A program made the translations under genes and the position numbers. 64,000 bases of DNA. It comes from Siphonodentalium dalli (taxonomy: Eukaryota > Mollusca > Scaphopoda > Gadilida > Siphonodentaliidae). The notes beneath the pieces are model-generated. The model saw only the letters and a list, made by a program, of their open reading frames with translations. It was not told the origin of the DNA and ran no database searches. Positions 59,641 through 64,000 of this stretch are shown here, piece by piece. The stretch spans positions 98,880,707 to 98,944,706 of the forward strand of contig CP136067.1 of the NCBI GenBank assembly GCA_032622095.1, given 5' to 3'. Every line of letters starts with the position of its first letter. The stretch's first letter is position 1.

Positions 59641-60820
59641 GTTTGGAGTTTTGGGGTGATGCCCGGGAAGATTTGAAAGGGCCGTCGACCCTCTCCTACA
59701 ACCCACGTTTGAATGCCGTAATTCCGCTAAAGAGCGTTGGTATGGTTTATGAGATTGATATATATAAATGCACAGTAGGTGTTTTCCTACTGTGCATGGG
59801 GTGGATGCCACCAAAGCAAGAAGCAAAGCCCCACCCCCATTCCGAACCAGGACCGGCGGAGAAGACTTACCTTGATTTCTCTGTGTGAGTGTTGTGCGTT
59901 GATGTATATATCATATTGAGTTGTGAATAGTTGTACTTATTGTCCTATTTAGTGCTTGCATGGACTCCAATTGCCTTAGTCTGTTGTATTCCGGGCTTGT
60001 ACTACGGAAATCTACATCTTTCAGTTAACTGTTGAGCAAAATGAATCGGTTGTTGAGCGATTTCACTTTCAGTATTGAGTAAAAATATTACTCAACTCGT
60101 TGGGTAGAAATAATTTACTCAACGTTTTACTCAACGTTGCTATGGGCATAACTGCGCAGCTGTTGAGTACTTGTTGGGTAAAATCTTATACTCAACGAGA
60201 TTGACAGACTGTGTGACAGATTATGCGATTAATAACTGACATGGTTTGAGGCATACACTATCACAACAAATCTTTGTTGTATTAGCATTTTATCTATTTA
60301 AATTATGGCGAAGTGTTTTCACATTACGCGTATGATCTTACCCCGAAGTCACTACGAAACCGGAACGGAACGACGTCACCCGGGGCTAATGGAATCACTG
60401 TCGCAATTACAACGGGTGCAGTTTATATTTGTACAAATTGAATGTCACAAATTTATGAATCATTGAGCAGTACAATAGAAGACAAACATGACATCAATTA
60501 ATTGTTTTAAAGCGACATCCTATTGTCAAGTCGGAAATATGTTTACACACAAAAGTGTATTTAGCACAGTAGCCAGAGAATGTTTCCGCACTATAAATGA
60601 TTGTGTTGTGTGGTCTTCGTGTGACCGCCGGGGACCATATACTATGGGAAACCTAGGATAAAATTGATGTTCCCCAGTTGAAGTTGGTGATATTCACACA
60701 ATAGTCACCTTCATAACACATGTTATCTTCTGAAAATTAGAGGATATAGAAACTGATCAGAAGTGGAAAAGTAATTAAAACAATGTTAATTTGAGACTAT
60801 AGATATACTTCACAGAAGAT
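59641..60820. other. no gene; hairpin and ACTCAAC-rich patch
   Basis: A perfect hairpin GCACAGTAGG...CCTACTGTGC lies at 59770-59796. At 60055-60215, ACTCAAC/GTTGAGT motifs recur about eight times in both orientations. The rest is unassigned. Confidence 0.5.
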
Positions 60821-60824
60821 GAGG

Positions 60825-62142
60825 CCTAAGCAGAATGAGGTCACCAAATGGTGAATGCGGTGCTGATAGCCCGCTGTCCGGGATAGCGTCACTAAATTCA
60901 CCCTCTGTGGACCTCGTGCTGCAACCTTGGGAATTTCCCACATTCCTCCCAGCCAGCTAGGGATTCATGTGACAGACCTCTGATTGGGCTAATACCTGGC
61001 CATACTTCACATTGAGTTGTCGGATATTAGTACTCTTACATACGACGTACACCACTTATCTATTGAAGTACAAACACAAACGTATATTCTGGCGTGGCTG
61101 ACATTCCTGCATGTCGGTTTAATTTTACGCTCCATGGCCGCCGACACGTCATGTATTGGGTCGACTAATGATGACACAATATGTACTTATTTAAAGGGAA
61201 CCAAGGCACGCGCAGTGTGTAACTGTGCTAAAATGTATAAGTCTTTAAAGTGATGTGAAACACGCGGGTTGTGTGATCAAATGGAAATGAAGAATAATCT
61301 TGATTATTTTTACGAATATCAATCCAAATTTACAGCACTGTTTTATGTCGTGTATATATCTGTTTATAGCAGATCCCAGTGGCGGGATTTTTTTGTCACG
61401 TGTAATCGAGTTTACATTACACATCAATACATTATGCTACTCCCGTCGCAAAAAGTGACACCTTGCTGTCATAATTATGTATTATAATATGACATTCGTG
61501 TTAAATTCGCATATAATATACCGCGTAATTACGAGTAACCTCTGTTCGTTTACATTTAATTCACACTGCCTCTTCGCCAATTAAGACGAGTTCGTATTTA
61601 GGTACACATTGTGAATATATTTTTCACATTATATTACGACGTTGAGTTGACAACTATTGTGGAATATATATATATAATATTTTATATGGAATAAACGGGA
61701 TTACTCTTACAATTGTGGGATTGTATGTGAGCGGATCAATAACGCCCAACTCCGATATAGAAATATATATACACGGGGCTTCGACATAAACTAGCATTAT
61801 TATCAATGTCACCAGCTGGTTTACCTCGACATAAACGTGTACCAAACATGCATGTTGAAGTAAGGCAAACATTCTTTGATCGAGCTAGATCAGGAATCGA
61901 CAAAAAACGCTCTTTAACCACAGACACATATATGATATGCCAGTATAACTCTAAGTGTATGTTTACACAATCTGCCTTGTTTTAAGCTGAAGAAAAGTAA
62001 GGGACCGAATTTGGTTAATTCCTTTGTATGATCAAGTCTTTCCGGAGCATATAACGCCAGTATAAAACTATTTGGCTTTATGTCAATCCAGCTGTGCCAA
62101 TAGGTAACTATTTAAAAGTACATAAGATAAGTATTTACATAC
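60825..62142. other. first intron 5' part, repeats only
   Basis: 60825-60925 is a foldback copy of the GAGGTC/CCCTCTGTGGACCTC family; 61250-61335 is related in inverse to 47770-47885. No exon signal was found. Confidence 0.45.
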
Positions 62143-62215
62143 CTGTGGTGGCTAATAAGACGTTGATATGGACTAGAATGATCAATAATCTACACATGTA
62201 ACATATAGATTCCAT
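62143..62215 (-). CDS. exon 1: start codon and signal peptide of the metalloprotease
   Basis: The exon encodes about 24 residues starting MESICYMCRLLIILVHI, with one arginine before a hydrophobic core and a small-residue LLATT end. That is a plausible secretory signal peptide. It ends in CACAG before a strong gtatgt donor in phase 1. The next exon recognised, near 50.5 kb, begins with two bases that complete the codon. The G after the ATG also fits a good start context. An unseen short exon in the 11.6-kb first intron cannot be excluded. Confidence 0.6.
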
Positions 62216-62254
62216 ATCACCGTTACACTGTAGCTGGTGTAAGAAGTGGGATTA

Positions 62255-62270
62255 TTCGTATATATATCCG
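62255..62270 (-). promoter_or_regulatory. possible TATA box upstream of exon 1
   Basis: A TATATATA run lies about 45-50 bases upstream of the exon 1 ATG on the minus strand, which would give a very short 5' UTR. Spacing fits a TATA promoter, but the whole region is AT-rich, so chance is a real alternative. Confidence 0.25.
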
Positions 62271-62737
62271 TGCTCAAATGCTCCGTCATATGAATATGAT
62301 TGTCCTCGAAATCATTTTTATATCATGTTATTTGACACGGTCTTTTGGTTGCTTTTAAACGAGTGCACGGCTTTATTTTGAGGCCTCGCGTAACATAATG
62401 GTCTTCAATGTTTACTGTGTATATCAAAGATATGCGTCATTCGTCCATTCATTGACGAGCGGCTAACCGCCGAGTCATTCAGGTAAAGCAGCGATGAAGC
62501 GCGACAGGATGGAGAGAAACTTCATAGATCGCCGATTTTATTATATAAGCATATAAGCGTGAGGATATGTTTAGAAAACCTTCTTATATTTCACATGACA
62601 GGTTGTAGATAATATATGAGCGTGATGGTTTTGTTTATGACAAATTCGTATGTTTCACTTGGCAGGTTATAGATAAGGTTTAGCTCTTTAGGTCATTTGA
62701 GGTGACAGTTTCAGCGAATTATCATCGGATTTATTCC

Positions 62738-63195
62738 TTAAAGGTATTCAATCCGATGATCCCCATATCATCAGATTCCAACAAAAACAATTTTTTTTTG
62801 AAATGCCGCATCAGTTATCAGAGTCAATTAATTGCCAGAAAATAATGCTAACCACAGTCAACTATAGTATACAATTGCCCAAAACCTGTCATTTATCAAC
62901 ATTTTGTTCAACGAAATTTTGCCAGTTTGTCAAATATCTGACACAAAAAGCCACTTGATTTTAGAGTTATCCATCTTCAACCACAATTTGGTCCGAGACC
63001 GTCTTCTGTTCGACTTTTACTGGGTCACTAAATATTATTGGTGGTGAAAAATAATAGATCTAAAATATCGATATCTGGTCACTCTGAGCTTTGATGGGTG
63101 GGTTCCTCGACTCGGATCAAATATTGTTTTTTACCCCCGAAGCCAAGAAATAGTAATTTGTGAGCGTTAATTCGGATTATGCATCTTTAAAACAT
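62738..63195. mobile_element. copy of the GGTACTCAAYCCG foldback family, upstream of the gene
   Basis: The left end TTAAAGGTATTCAATCCGAT and internal TTCCTCGACTCGGATCAAAT match the 17.1 kb copy. The right end is diverged (ATGCATCTTTAAAAC). Confidence 0.7.
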
Positions 63196-64000
63196 GCATC
63201 AAACTCGTGTCAGCATTTATATGTTTCCAGAAAATGACAGAAAAAAACTATACTCTTTTCTTGGCTCAACTACAATACAAAGATGTTTGGGAATCACGGT
63301 CATTTATGTATGACGTTGGTGGGACACAACTGACGGTTGGTGGTTTTCCGTGCGAAACTTGCGTGCACAGGGGTTTGCCGTTAAGAAAACAATTAAATTA
63401 AAAACGAGCACGTCACTTTAACAGACGCATCGCAATAGACACAATATCTCACAAGGTATATTACTGATTCGAATACGCCAATCGCTCGAGTTAAATCTAT
63501 ATTTTACAAAACTTGCACTTTATTCTAAGTTTTTAAAGTACAATTCATAACACAGATGATACACACAATATTCTTCCGTGTCAGCGGTGACACACTTTAT
63601 TACTGGGCTAGAGGGTGACATACTTTATTACTGGAGAAAATACACCGTCGATTTCAAACACATAATTCACCAAGAAAAAAACCCACATTTTTGTCCAAAA
63701 ACAAAATGACGCTAATAAAATGTTCACAGTTGTGAAAGTAAGCCGGTTTATTCGATATATACCATTATATATGTTCTGAACTCCACACATATTGTCACTT
63801 GAAATAACTGTAGTAGTTTAATGTGAAACATATATTGTTTATGTTTCCATGCGATATGATTCCCACGGCTACATGGCTGGGTGGAGGTCCCAACATGAAG
63901 TGTGTTATAGTGTCATGTGCAGATTGCTTCTCAGTGTGTCTATCAGATGAACGCCATGAAAATACACTTTAGGTGATATATATTACGACATTTTCATTAG
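63196..64000. other. upstream flank, nothing recognised
   Basis: AT-rich sequence. The short frames at 63207-63401 and 63608-63790 show no known motif. Confidence 0.5.

Larger units (their letters stand above)
11283..62215 (-). other. ADAMTS-like/ShK secreted metalloprotease gene (whole locus)
   Basis: Fifteen minus-strand coding segments join into one protein: signal peptide, propeptide with RRSKR cleavage site, zinc metalloprotease domain, ADAM-type cysteine-rich region, ShK-like domains and a hydrophobic C-terminus. All segments have GT and AG borders, and their phases agree at every junction except exon 6 to exon 7. Members of the family are secreted or surface-attached zinc endopeptidases that are activated by furin cleavage and cut extracellular proteins. 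No thrombospondin type 1 repeat was seen, so 'ADAMTS-like' describes the catalytic and cysteine-rich parts only. Introns are large and full of repeats, several copied from the gene's own exons. The single frame conflict (about 33.46 kb) means a recent pseudogene cannot be excluded. Exons were joined by eye; transcript data would be needed to confirm the order. Confidence 0.8.

Overview
The window is animal nuclear DNA. It is AT-rich, intron-dominated and full of decayed non-LTR retrotransposons, foldback/MITE elements and minisatellites. The single host gene I can assemble encodes a secreted reprolysin-type metalloprotease (ADAMTS-like) followed by ShK-like six-cysteine domains. That architecture is common in lophotrochozoans, so a mollusc, perhaps a bivalve, is my inference. 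No rRNA, tRNA, CRISPR array or bacterial operon was seen.

The gene lies on the minus strand and spans about 62.2 kb down to 11.3 kb. I could place 15 exons, with canonical GT/AG borders and matching phases at all but one junction: signal peptide (62.2 kb); propeptide with a furin site (50.4 and 47.3 kb); catalytic domain (38.7, 37.0, 36.0, 33.4 and 30.5 kb, with HELGHS...HD and an IMA Met-turn); cysteine-rich region (29.4, 28.2 and 27.0 kb); ShK-like domains (24.6 and 22.0 kb); then two possible last exons. One last exon (18.0 kb) is short. The other (11.3-12.4 kb) carries four ShK-like domains separated by enormous poly-threonine linkers. Both end in a hydrophobic tail suggesting a GPI anchor or membrane anchor. 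The predicted protein is about 690 or 990 residues.

The most unusual observation is that introns next to at least five catalytic and cysteine-rich exons hold minisatellite or duplicate copies of the neighbouring exon edge, often including the splice site. These are the end of exon 4 (38.2-38.6 kb), the end of exon 6 (34.9-35.9 kb), both ends of exon 7 (33.4-33.85 and 32.9-33.34 kb), the start of exon 9 (29.5-29.95 kb) and the start of exon 8 (30.6-30.76 kb). The metalloprotease gene appears to have seeded its own intronic repeats. The only phase mismatch in the model sits inside one of these arrays and may reflect a one-base indel.

Region by region: 0-6.7 kb, two head-to-head LINE remnants, one split by a foldback-bearing insertion; 7-11.2 kb, dispersed and tandem repeats; 11.3-62.2 kb, the metalloprotease gene, whose introns also hold TTAA-flanked piggyBac-like MITEs sharing a 69-bp palindrome, a hAT-like element, LINE copies at 32, 53-54, 55.3-58.9 and 59.4 kb (the 55.3 kb copy nearly full length but broken), and many minisatellites; 62.3-64 kb, upstream flank with a TATA-like box and another foldback copy.
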